64,000 nt of DNA, from NCBI GenBank assembly GCA_036346245.1, contig CM070748.1, positions 2,896,348-2,960,347 of the forward strand. The letters run 5' to 3'. Positions 49,600-61,100 of the stretch are shown in pieces. The stretch is from Bonia amplexicaulis. Its lineage: Eukaryota; Streptophyta; Magnoliopsida; Poales; Poaceae. The position numbers were made by a program, and so were the translations under genes. Position 1 is the first letter of the stretch. The number at the start of each line of letters is the position of its first letter. The notes beneath the pieces were generated by a model. It saw only the letters and a program-made list of their open reading frames with translations. It was not told the origin of the DNA and ran no database searches.

Positions 49600-51829
49600 G
49601 AGTAAGGAAAGTTTTTTGGGAAGCGATGCACATCAACTGCGATGCGTCATTGCGCATGGCCACCCGATTCGGCCATTTTCTGGCAGGCTTAGTTGGTGTC
49701 CGAATCAAACTGGCCTCGTGGGTCTCTTGCTCACAATCCGAGCCCAACTCTTTATTGGAAGAAGTCCAATTAGCCCCTGTACTCTGGCATTGTAGCTACT
49801 TAACTCTAATAACCACTCTCTTCTCTTTTATTCACGTGCGGTTAAATTGTCCATATAAATTTATGATTTAGATGGTACATATTTTGTATATTGTGGCTAT
49901 ATTTTAAACTATAAAGTACTCAAGTTTATGGACTACCACTTGTTGGACATATCTCATAGTTTGCACATCTTTCAGTTTTTGGCATGCAATAGATACTAAA
50001 ATACATTTTTTTTCTATTTACTATATAAGGAAACCATGACAAGACTGCACAATGAATCGATAAAAAGGGTACTCTAAAAGTGCAATGCCAGGAATTGAGT
50101 CTCAGTGAATATCTGCAAAAACGTTGAAATTAGCTGTTTCATCCTATAATGCCTGGAGCTTATTGTGTTTGTCAATCTGATTGGGAGTGACTTGTCCAGG
50201 AACATTTATCTAGCAACTAGCAAGGAAAGTAATTAGGCACTTGCAGAACAAAATTATAATATCATCGCTCGTATGAGCAAGGTGCAGAAAGAATGGGCAG
50301 AAATAAAGAGTTATTTATTTGGTAGCCATGACATTGGCAGCGATGTGAGCCCACGTGAATCTAAGTGTGATGATGTAAACTCTTCAGCCAAAATAATTTT
50401 ATGTATGCTCGCCAATTCATTTATATATATTAACCGGTATAAGCCTTATTTTTTTTGTAGGGCTCCCAATGAAGCTGAGGAGATGCACGTCAAGCCAAGA
50501 TTTGTTGACGAGGGGATTTTTGCATTCAATCACTAGTAATAGTGTGATAGTGCGCCTCCAGTTGAAGTTTAGCAAATTTAACATATTTATAGGTGTAGTT
50601 TTGGTGTTCAATTAGCCACCATAACGTTGATACAGCTTGAATTTATTTTTTCATGCATGTTCCTACATTGATATTATATTTTTAATATTGTGTGCAACGA
50701 ATGAGTTCAAATTGTTTGGTTTCAATGAATAAAAAGTAGTTGCTACTAATATGTTATTCATTGTTTATATTCTCATGTTGTTATAAATATGTGGTCGTTA
50801 ATCCAAAAAAAGGACAATAAGAAAGATATGATACAATTAAAATATGTTTCTTAAGTCGAGCATATTTATCGAGGAGGAAAAAGTATACTTGGTTACATAT
50901 GGGCGTAATGATTCGCCCATGGAACTATGGTTATGTAAAAACAGTTATTAGTATAAAACTTCACGAGAAAAGTTTACGTAAATATGTTTAACAGAAAGCC
51001 ACTTGGATCCTGAGTAAGGACAGTACGGTGCCAAGAAGTCTCCCGCCATAGTTCCATGGAAACGGCACGGGTGAGACCTGGGCTTTTTTCCGGAGTTTGG
51101 TGGCCGCCGCGCCGGGGTTCTCCTTGCGTTACCGGCCGTGCGGTGCACTGCTCGGAAGGATGCATGCAGTGCGTCGCTTGGATGCATGGTAAGCTGGTAA
51201 AGCTTACCACGCCGCCGCTAGCTCGGATCGGCGAGTCCACCGCTACGCCGCCTAGTCCGGCACTCTGGGCCAACGAAGACAGACGCTCTGTTGGCCCACA
51301 AAGGAGAGGAGAGTTCTCCAAACGTGCTGGGCCGCGACGAAGGGGCCTGGCAAAGAATGAAGAAGGGCTATATATCACCTCAAAACCGGGGAGATTACAG
51401 GGCAACCCGGACGCATCCGTCTGCGCAAAGTCGGAAACAATATATTAGACGGCGTAAGAAAGAGAATCGTTGTTGATTATAGGGCATCGGAAGCAACTGT
51501 TGTATCTGCAACTGCACTGAGAATCGTTCCTTGAAACCACGTGGTCGAGCGTCGTTTCTGTGAACCGCTGCAAAGCACCACACCGAATCATTCGCTTGGT
51601 CAACAGATCACCCGAATACTCCGTATATTACATCTGGGGGAGTTCGCGGCCTCTCCGCGCGTCCACGTCGTCGTTTCGTCCCTCTGTACGAGCGCTCCGG
51701 GTGACGCGTGTGCGCGAAACGCTCCCTGGGCAGATGGTGTCGCGCGAATTCGCTCTGGCCCGGCTGTATCGTGGTGGCGTGGCCTGCGCCACGCCTGCGT
51801 GGCTAGTAGAATAATCACAGGATGAAGGT
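49600..51829. other. intergenic, no supported gene
   Basis: A frame at 50273-50536 (87 codons, MSKVQKEWAEIKSYLFGS...) looks protein-like, but I cannot match it to a family and it has no splice or homology support. GC-rich open frames at 50970-51830 overlap on both strands and show no domains. Confidence 0.35.
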
Positions 51830-51995
51830 GCCGCTCAAAAGAGTTTCTGTTTATAATTTTTAGCCTTTTTAACTCTAGTTTTTTCTGATGTTTTAGACTT
51901 TTTAGCTCTTTTTATATTTTTCTCTTGTTTCTTTGTATTGCCCGTACTAACATAATTGTTTCAAAATTTTAAATTAAATTATGTTAAAAAAAACC
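51830..51995 (-). mobile_element. MITE family A, copy 3 (minus, partial)
   Basis: The reverse complement of TTTTTAGCCTTTTTAACTC...AAATTAAATTATGTTA matches the family's ATAATTAAATTTAAAA...AAAAAGCTAAAAAGT part. The terminal repeat is not complete. Confidence 0.55.
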
Positions 51996-51999
51996 ATTA

Positions 52000-52560
52000 G
52001 TACCTACAATACAAAAAAGACATTACAAATAAGTAAGAAGCTCGGGCTTAAACCCTAAACGAGAATTGTTTTCGACAACGAACTAATCGCACAAACCTGT
52101 GTCCCCCCTTCCAGGACATGGCTGCTGGCAATGATGTGACGCGGGTGCAAAAGAGTGGATCGTCACGTTGCTGACGCACACGGCCCTGACGCCGCATGTG
52201 GACAGCACGACGCGCCTCAGCAGGTGAGCCCACTGATAAAAGATTACGTGGATGGGCTCTGTGCTCGATGCCATCACGAATCGATTAGTGCATGCTTCCG
52301 TTGAAAAAACGAGTTGATATATTAATGCGAGATCGTAGTCCAAGAGCGGGCCAGAGAGACAATCAGAATCAGCTTGCCTGCAAGCTGGAATCGTCGAATC
52401 CATAGCACTAAGCAAATGGCCGATGTTCGTTAAGGTATGAGCCCGTTGTATCAGCAGATCTTATCAATATCCAAAAGCATGTGAAAAAAATACAAAACAA
52501 TATTTTTCACATGCTCCGAGACAGTGCTCCGACCTCCACGCTGTTGCTAATCTGTTTTAG
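52000..52560. other. intergenic, no supported gene
   Basis: Two minus-strand open frames overlap here. Neither shows a recognised domain. An AT-rich inverted pair CACATGC...TTTTTCACATGC (52478-52516) gives a small hairpin. Confidence 0.3.
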
Positions 52561-52564
52561 ATAA

Positions 52565-52790
52565 AATTTAAGGGAGTATTTAGTTTGACGATGGTTTATG
52601 ATATTTTATTATAGTTGATTTATTTTTCAACGTAGCTGATAATAACTTATTTGACGTAATTAAATTTTAAAAGTAAAAGAAAATTAACCTATCATAGATA
52701 ATACGAAGAAATATAGAAAAAAAACAAAAAACCTAAAAAATCAAAAACTAGAAAAAAATTTAAATAACAGGAGCTGAAACCAAACGAGAG
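52565..52790 (+). mobile_element. MITE family A, copy 4
   Basis: It starts GGGAGTATTTAGTTTGACG. It contains ACTTATTTGACGTAATTAAATTTT and ends GCTGAAACCAAACGAGAGGC. It follows the family A order. Confidence 0.65.
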
Positions 52791-53032
52791 GCAGAACACT
52801 GCTTTCAAATTGATACTCCCGGACGTCACGCATGCTGGCGTCAGGCCGAGAACTCTTGCATCGATCACGATCGGCGCAAAATCACGTGAAGCCCAGACGG
52901 CCAACCCCTGGGATCAAACCTGCTTTTTTAGTTTTTACAGTACCAGTGTTGTGGCCAAACTTTCACACCCCGTGAACCCCAACCACCCAACTGGACGTGT
53001 GACCAACACGTCGGTATGTGAACTGTAATTTA

Positions 53033-53098
<66 letters not shown>

Positions 53099-53330
53099 CC
53101 TCGAAAACAGTAGTTTATATATCTGGTTTAGCAGAAAAAAAGGTATTCTTGATGCAAGTTATCTATTTAATTTAAATCCGACGCGTGTAGGAAGGTTAAG
53201 AGATTTATGTAAAACCCGAGCCTAATTCATCCCGTTATTGAAGTTTGAAATTACTCCTTTTATTCTTTTTTATTTGACATCATAGAATCTGTGCCACTAA
53301 TGTCACCAAGATTGGCATCTTATATAGATT
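52791..53330. other. intergenic with microsatellite
   Basis: Apart from the TC microsatellite at 53039-53094 nothing is supported. Confidence 0.3.
53039..53094. repeat. (TC)n microsatellite
   Basis: About 28 uninterrupted TC units, followed by CCTCCC. Confidence 0.95.
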
Positions 53331-53990
53331 TGTGATGGAATGTGATGCAGGAATCAAGGAGCTCAAGACACAGAGAATTTATCCAGATTTATGCCCTTGT
53401 AGTATGAGTAATAGTGCTCTGTCCTGTGTATTTCCTTGATGAACAGTGTTGACGGAGGGGGTGTTTATAGGGATCTTGGTGCTTGAATGTAAATCTAGCC
53501 TGAAATCTAATCTAGCTACTCGACATCGCAGACGTGAAAGCATCGTAGGTGTAAACTAGCCTTCGTATCGACTAAAGGTCATCCTTTCCTGAAGCCTTAG
53601 CATCCCCCTCCTTTTATAGCCTCGGTCCTAGGGACAGTTATCCTTGTGGAGTTGTGGGCAAGTGGCCTCTGTATCCTCCGTAGATGTAGTCGTGCTCCGT
53701 GTGCGGGTAACTGACCTCTTGCATACCTAGAAAAGGTGTCGTGTGGAACGGCATAGTGCGGCCTTCTCTATACGTGGTGATCCACTATATAGAGGGTCCT
53801 AGATTCTCTCCCTAGACCGACCATGGGTACCATGATGACTTGTCCTACAGAAGGAGCTGATGTGTGCGAGACCAGTGGTCACTAACAGGGTCCATAAAGT
53901 GGTCTCAAATGGTTGAGACCAGTGACTAGTCCTTGTAGATTAGGTACCGATCTCTATCCTCGTCAACTAATATATTTAAAACTATCTAGA
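53330..53990. mobile_element. LTR-like remnant
   Basis: It has AAGACACAGAGAATTTATCCAG, GAACAGTGTTGACGGAGGGGG and CTTTTATAGCC (about 53612). The last reads GGCTATAAAAG on the minus strand, a TATA-like box. These phrases resemble grass gypsy LTR ends. Limits are not determined. Confidence 0.4.
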
Positions 53991-54199
53991 TTAGCTACAT
54001 AAAAACTATATCAGTATATCTGTCATTAAAATTACTTTTATAATATTACAAGTTTATTATTATGTAATAAGATAAAGTTATAAAAAATAACAATCAAATT
54101 CACATCTCACATAATATAAAAAGTCAAAATCATCCCTTAGAAAAAAAATGGAGGGAGTACCAAACAATGAGGATCATTAACTCAACCATCCATGTCAAA

Positions 54200-56420
54200 C
54201 GTACATACATTAAATTTATAAATTTATAAAAGGACAACTGATAGTCCATAGATACATTCACACGTAAGAGATTATGTACAAGGTCTAATATATGTTTGTG
54301 ATAAATAATTAGTACTTTGGTTAAGTTAAATTTGAATTTTGCAACAGTTTCAGAAAATTTAGATTTGCCATCAAGTATTCCCGGTCAAACCATTAGGAAG
54401 AAGCGATCATATTATCTTGTGCACGACAGTATGACCGGGCATCCGGTGTGATCGAATTTTAAGAGCGGTCAAACTGGAGAAGCGATATGATCGATTTCTA
54501 GTTAGCGACTGCTTTTTTTCAAGAGTGGATTTTGGTGTTGGTCGTGTGTGGTCAGACCGGCCATGGTTGATTAAGGGATTCTAGGATTTAATTTTTGCTC
54601 TACCACCTTGTCTCATACTATGGTTGTGTGAGAGAGAACTTGAGAGAGGAAAGAGTGGTACTTTAGTTGCACCCTGTAATCATCTGTGAGTTTGTAAATC
54701 TCATTCTCTACTGAAATATATCAAAATTTTGTCTTAATCATGTTTTTGGTTGTGTTCTTATTTGGTTTTGCTTGTTCTTAAGCTAGATTTATGATTTTGA
54801 GTTCACGAGTGTTGTAGCCTAATCTCTTGCTTAAATTACTTTGCTAGGATATATAAGTATAGATTTGAAAGATCTAATGTCTTAGATTCTTATGAGTAAA
54901 AAGTAATTTGAAATTTAGGGTTGTTGATGTTCTTGTGAACTAGATTCGATTCTTTTCAATTTGGTAAACTTGAGCCTAAGAACCTTGTGGTTTTTTACTA
55001 GTTTAGATTCCTACTGCCTTGAACAAGTCTTATACAAAATTTGGATGTGTTGGATGAGAATTAGGCAAGTCCTTGATATTTGAGCTTTTGTCCCAAGAAG
55101 TTTTTAGGTTTGGTAACAGAGACCTGTTGGACCAGTCCCAGTCCTATGGTCAGACTGGCCCTGCAAAGTGGCTACTGTTTTTGTTGACCCTTGTTTTTAG
55201 TTTTGTTTTTCTTTACCATGTTGGTGTGGTCTGAACTTGGTAATTATCATAGTTACTCAAGTGAAGATTTTGAATACCTTAAGAAAAAAAGATTTTAAGA
55301 ATCATTTACCCATTTTTAATTGCCAGACATCGGTCGTATGACATGTTGCCTTTATCTCCATATAATAGATGTTCCTTGGTTGTGAGTTGTGACGCTACTT
55401 GTAATATGTGCCATTTTTCACCCATTTGAACTAGCATACTTTTATCTTGAGTAGAGTATAGAGGGAGGCTGTACGCCTGTACGTGTAATGTTTTCTCTAC
55501 CATTTTCTTCTCAATGGAAAAGATATAAAGTTCTCCTGCTTATTTGAGACAAAAATTTATCATGCCAAAAATAGAGCTTTCATATCTATAATGGAGTATA
55601 GTTTATATAATTCGACTAACTGACCAATAAGGAATCATGAAAATGGAACGTATACTTAATAGTGGCGGTGTCTATCTATCAAGATCAGTAGTTTTGCAAG
55701 TGTAGAGTCAAAACTTTCGATTTTTTACATCAACACTAATTTATCTTAGTTGAGCTTTGATTTTTAATCATCGCGGCTAGCCTTAAAACTACACGGGCAC
55801 AATTATGTATGCAAAATACCCTTTCTTAACCCGATCTTTATCTTCTCTTGCAAACAATCACCATACTTGTTATGTGTAGGTGTATCATTGGCTTACCGTG
55901 CGTCAGCTAGTCTATCATGTTTCATATCCACCGGACCATGCTTCACTTGGAGCAACCAAGGAATATGGTGCAACTCACCACTCAAACTTTCCTTCAATAT
56001 TTCCAATATTTTCCGTGTCATACTTGAGCTCAACCATCTCACGCAGCATCCTTGATCATTCTAGACCTCGGCTTCTCCATGAGCGTAGCCCCGATCCTCG
56101 TCATTGATCATGGTTGACTTCAAATGACCATGCAGATCTAAAGACAAAGAAATCATTTTCGAACACAAGTTTTTCATAACTTGATTCACATTAGTTGTAA
56201 TATGCCTCATGCAACACATATGCACTGACCTAAGTCAATTGAACTCACTACAAGGCTCAAATTTTCCAGAAATAAAAAATCAGCCGAAACACTCCTACCA
56301 GTCGGTCTTACTGCAAGCCCTGGTTGGTCATACCGGTTTTGGCTGGTGGTCTGACCACTAGGGAAGATCAGTTTGACCACCTCCTGGCCGGTCAAACCAG
56401 CTAACCTGCTAACATCCTGA
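54200..56420. mobile_element. repeat-derived region with GGTCAGACCGG / GGTCTGACCAC motifs
   Basis: Clusters at 54380-54570, 55120-55170 and 56290-56400 carry words such as CCGGTCAAACC, GGTCAGACCGG and GGTCTGACCAC. Between them is AT-rich sequence resembling an LTR retrotransposon leader. The short open frames have no domains. It is probably retroelement-derived, unclassified. Confidence 0.4.
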
Positions 56421-57339
56421 TAAAATCAACAAATTTGCAAATTTAAACTTCCGTGCTTCTCAAATGGCAATGGTTTATTACAACATAATTCTGAACCTTC
56501 TCACATTGTCCTTCACCCAGTATAAGCCACACATTAGTGGCAAAATTCCACAAGACTTGTTGCAATCAGGGTTTTGATAATCAACAAAAATCGGTCCTAC
56601 CGAGCACCCTTGATTAGAGTACAAATTGGCCTAAAATATTTCGAATTTAAAGAGATTTACTCAATTTAATCCCATTTAGACCCATTTTGGCCAAGTTTTA
56701 TCTGAATTTTTTGGCCTAAAAACTACTGAAATTTTTTAAAAATTTGTGGTACCGATGCTACCGAACCCCTTGTAAAAATTCCAAACCGGTTTTCATAACC
56801 CTGATTGCAACTACTTCTAAGCAGGCATATGTAGGCAACTAGGAGTTGTTGAGTTCATGAACCAAACAATAACATTTCTTGTTTATGGTTTATTAAATCT
56901 AGTCATTGTTGTCCATGTAGCAATGATCAATTACGCATATATATTTTTTCATTGAAAAAAGTAAAGAACGGTATATCGTTTTCTTCTCCATTAACGGAAT
57001 AACCTCTCCTTCTCCTCTACCGTGTTGCATCCCCTTCCTCCTCCTCTGCTGGTGCTGCCACCTCCCCTTCCTCCTTCGCTGCTGCCACTGGCTTCGGCTC
57101 TAGATCTGGCAATAGGGAGGCGCCACTGCGACGATAGGTTCACCATGCCCCCCAGATGTAGATGGAGGCTAGAGAAGCGGTGGTTCGGCAGTGGGCTGTG
57201 GTGGAGGGAGGAACGGGCAAGACAACGGCGTTGTGAATATTAGGTTGGCTAGGGTGATGGCGGTTGGGAAAAGGAAGACAACGACATGGCAAGACGGTGA
57301 GATCCTGTTGAATTAGGATCCAACGAGATAGCGTCGGGT
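56421..57339. other. intergenic, no supported gene
   Basis: AT-rich sequence up to about 57000, then a CT- and GC-rich stretch (57000-57250). A Leu/Pro-rich open frame there has no domain. Confidence 0.3.
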
Positions 57340-57885
57340 AGTAACCCTCATAATCTCCTTATTATATCCGGGGGATTCCGGCCCTCCCACTGTGTCCACG
57401 TCAGCGATTTTGCGGAAAACACCCTGCGTGCGATTTTGCGAAAAACCCCTTGTGTTTTGCGAAATCGCGAACAAGTCCTTTGTTCTCGCAAATAGGTCCC
57501 TGTTTCTCGCAAACAGGTCCCTGCCAATTTTTTTTACGGAAAACACCCTCTAATTTACCGATAGCAACCCACGATTCTTCGTTCTCGCAAATAGGTCCCT
57601 GCCTCTCGCAAATAGGTCCCTACCAGTTTTTTTTAGGGAAAACACCCTCTAATTTACCGATAGCAACCCGCGTTTTCCAAAATTATGTATAGCTCCTTCT
57701 TTAGTTACGTACAGATCCTTGCGGGTCCCTGTTTTTTTGCAAAAAAACCTTTTGTTCCTCCAAAATTACGCATCCGTCCTCGATTTTTTAAAAAAGAACT
57801 GTCTCACGAATTTTTGTCTCTTTTACTTCGGTCTACACGGTAGCTAACGCGGCGTGGCGCCGCGCTTACGTGCCTTAGTTTCCAT
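57340..57885 (+). repeat. dispersed repeat family X, copy 2
   Basis: Repeated phrases TTCTCGCAAATAGGTCCCTG, GGAAAACACCCTCTAATTTACC (as two copies about 115 bp apart) and CAGATCCTTGCGGGTCCCTG parallel copy 1 at 4108-4625. Both end in TTTTACTTCGGTC or TTTTATTTTGGTCC, GGCGCCGCGC and TTTCCATT/TTTTCATT. Confidence 0.6.
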
Positions 57886-58146
57886 TATGCAAACAAAGCA
57901 GTGAAGCACCGATGGTGCACACATGCACGGATGCACCGAACACTTATGCAAGATTGGATATACTCAATACACTATTTTTATCGATAGGTAATTTAGCTAT
58001 CAGCGTTACATTTCCCAGGTCAGTGGCTGAGCCCTTGCCGGTCTCTCTACCCATTATCTGAGTATCCAGCAACCCCCAGTCAGCCAGTCCAAACCCAGAG
58101 TTAGTTCACATATCATCTCCACCCGCCTGAAGAGTAATATTGCCCC

Positions 58147-61100
58147 ATGGCAATGTCGCCTAAGTCCGAGATGTGGCCGCCGCCGCCCTCCGACCAGAGG
58201 GACGCGGTGATCCGGGAGCTAAGGAAGGGCACTCAGTTGGCAGCGCTGCTCAGGCAGCAGGTGGGGCTCATCCCAGAGCTTGACCGCCGAGACGCCGCGC
58301 TGGCCAGCGTGAGCGACATCTCCAAGGCTCTCGCGTCGTCGCTTTCCGTCCTCCAGTCCGAGAGAGACCACTGCTCCTCCTTCGATGCCGGGGCGGTGAC
58401 CCATGCTGCAACAGCTGCCTGCGCCTCCAATGGCGCCGTCAGGACAAGAAATGGTGCCGTGGCCCGTACCAGAAAGACGAGGCACCGGCGAGGCAGGCAT
58501 GGAGAGGAGCTTCCGATGTGAGTGCCAAAAGACTGTTTTCTTTTGCTACAGTAAGTAGTATCTGTAGCATGCATGTCTGTGGGGATCTGCAGTACAAAAC
58601 AAGAATTATTATCAGCAGATCTATGTTTCAACGAGGGAGTAATTATTCATGTCACTGTTACTACTCCCATTAATTTGCTTTCTTGCTCCATTAGCTAGTT
58701 AATTACCTTGCTTTTGAGGGCACTACGGAAAAATGGCACGATTAATTCATGCCGAAAGATTTCTAGATCTACCTTTCAAAAGAAAAAGAAAGAAAGAAAA
58801 GTGTTTCTAGGTACGTAGCACATCTTGTTTTTCATCAGTTCACCTGGTGAGGCATGCCGTAATATATGTCTGTTTCTACTCGTACCGGGATCTGTATTTC
58901 ATGGTTAGCTCGGAAAGTTTTGCACAATGTGATGCACTGAAGTTACATTTTAGCTCTTCCATCTTATTATGCAGCAGGGAGATACTGACTGAGACACCAG
59001 AAAATGATCTATTCCACTGGAGGAAATATGGCGAGAAGAAGATCCTCGATGCTGATTTTCCAAGGTATATATATTGCATCATCGCTCAATGTCAGGTAGA
59101 TCATGCCCCTTATATAGAGGCAGCCATCCTCACGGATAAGGATTGATGGAGGTAGTTATGATGACGCTTTAGACCATTGATAAGAATTATTCTTCAGAAT
59201 ATCCATGATATCTCTTTAGACTTTGAGTTCTCATGATAATGTTTTAGACTATCGATAAGAATTATTCTTCAGAATATCCATGATATCCCTTTAGACTTTG
59301 GGAAGAATATTAGCCATGATATATCTTTTGACCAAAATTATTCTATCCGCAATGGTTCATATTCTATCTACAATAGTAGATAGCCCTGCATAATTATCCT
59401 TTCGAATCTTACGGTACAATTATTCTTCTTGTCGTCGAGGATCTGTAGAAAATAGCTTATGCTATTCAATGTCATCATCTATTATCATTGGTGTAGAGTT
59501 TGTATCCTTAATTTCATCTGGTTAAAATCATTCATACCAGTTTAACAATTTTTTATACACTTTTCTGATCAGTGTGTCTTCGTCATAATCTGGTTTTATT
59601 AGCCCCTGGTACTTTTGTGTAAGATACCATAATGCCCAATTATGAATGGCTATCTACTATTGCAGATAGAATCTGAACTGTTGCAAATGGAATAAGTTTG
59701 GTCAAAAGTTATATCATGGTGAATATTCTTCCTAAAGTCTAAAGATATATCATGGATATCCTAAAGAATAATTCTTATTGACAGTCTAAAGCATTATCAT
59801 GGTGTATATATACACGGCGCCGCTATTCTATTCCTGAGCATAGAATAGCTTAGTCTACGTGTCGACCAGACGACCGCGCCCAACCCACTCCACATGCACC
59901 CACTTTGTGCAGGGACCAAGCCAACTAGTAACACGTAACCAACCAACCAACAAATATGGATTCCTTATTAGTACTAGAATATTTCTTTCTTGTTTTAGCC
60001 TAACTTTTGACTGGTAGCTCCGATTTATGAATAGTTTTCACCGGTAGCTTACTGACAACAAGAGGAACAAAATGATATAAGTCTCACCAATAAACAATAA
60101 ATGCATCTACATTGTAAAAAACTGAAGGATGATGCAGTAACGCACCAAAAGGGTGCAATAAAAGCATTGTGCACATCCCAACATAGTAAAACCTCTCTGT
60201 GCATTTACTATGTCATGGCAATGGAATTACAGTGATCTCTTTCTGTGCTTATTGTACCTTTATTACATATTTACTACAACCTCTTAATATTTACGACATC
60301 ACTAAAAGAGATTTACTACGACACCATGTGTGTTTCTGCACCATTACAAAAGATTTTTATGATCTCATTGTACGTTTAACGAACCTATACAACATATTTA
60401 CTACAATCTTCTTTCATGTTTGCAGCATCGTTACAAGATATTTACTATGACCCTTCATTATGCTTTAATAAACATGTACATCAGGTTTACTGCAACCTCC
60501 ATATGCTTTTACTGTAGCACTACAAGAGATTTATTGTGATCTTCTTTTTTAAGAAAATTACTATGATCTTCCTTTTCATTTACTACACATTTACAAGATA
60601 TACACTATTATGCTTAGTATTACTGCATTCTTTATGACTTTACTTCATCTTTATCGGAGATTTACTGTCATGCTGAGCGCCGAGGGGTGGGTGAAGAGAC
60701 AAATGTGAGTTGATTACAAACTTTGAATGACGATATCTTCTAGACTATTTATCCTATTTACAATCCATTTGAATCGTTTTGCTAAAAAAACGTGGTTAAC
60801 AAAAAGTGATCCATGGTGAATATGTTTTAACAAAAAGTGGGAGTTTCATCCCTCCCTAGCTCCATAATTCAGTTTCTGTGACTTGATTTTCTTTTTGAAC
60901 AGGCAGGAGCACTGCCTTAAATTAAAAGCCGAGAGTAGAAATTATATACAGGTTGAGGGTAAAGGCTGAAAAGACCGCACCTGGAAGGAAGGAATTAAGG
61001 CATTATATAGTTAGGAAGGGGCTCCGCTAGCCTTAAGGCATTACAGAGTTAGGTAAGAGCTCCGCTAGCCTATTAGCCCCGGCCAAAACCCAGGTTTGAG

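Noticed and set aside
49001..49747. 248-codon minus-strand Arg/Ala-rich frame
   Set aside because: It runs through the 94-bp tandem duplication in a GC-rich region; the repeated part changes frame between copies and no domain is visible.
50273..50536. 87-codon frame MSKVQKEWAEIKSYLFGS...
   Set aside because: Protein-like composition in parts, but no family match, splice support or neighbouring exons could be found. Left as unproven.
53039..53094. Considered as a GAGA-type promoter element
   Set aside because: A pure TC microsatellite with no gene start nearby; nothing links it to transcription.
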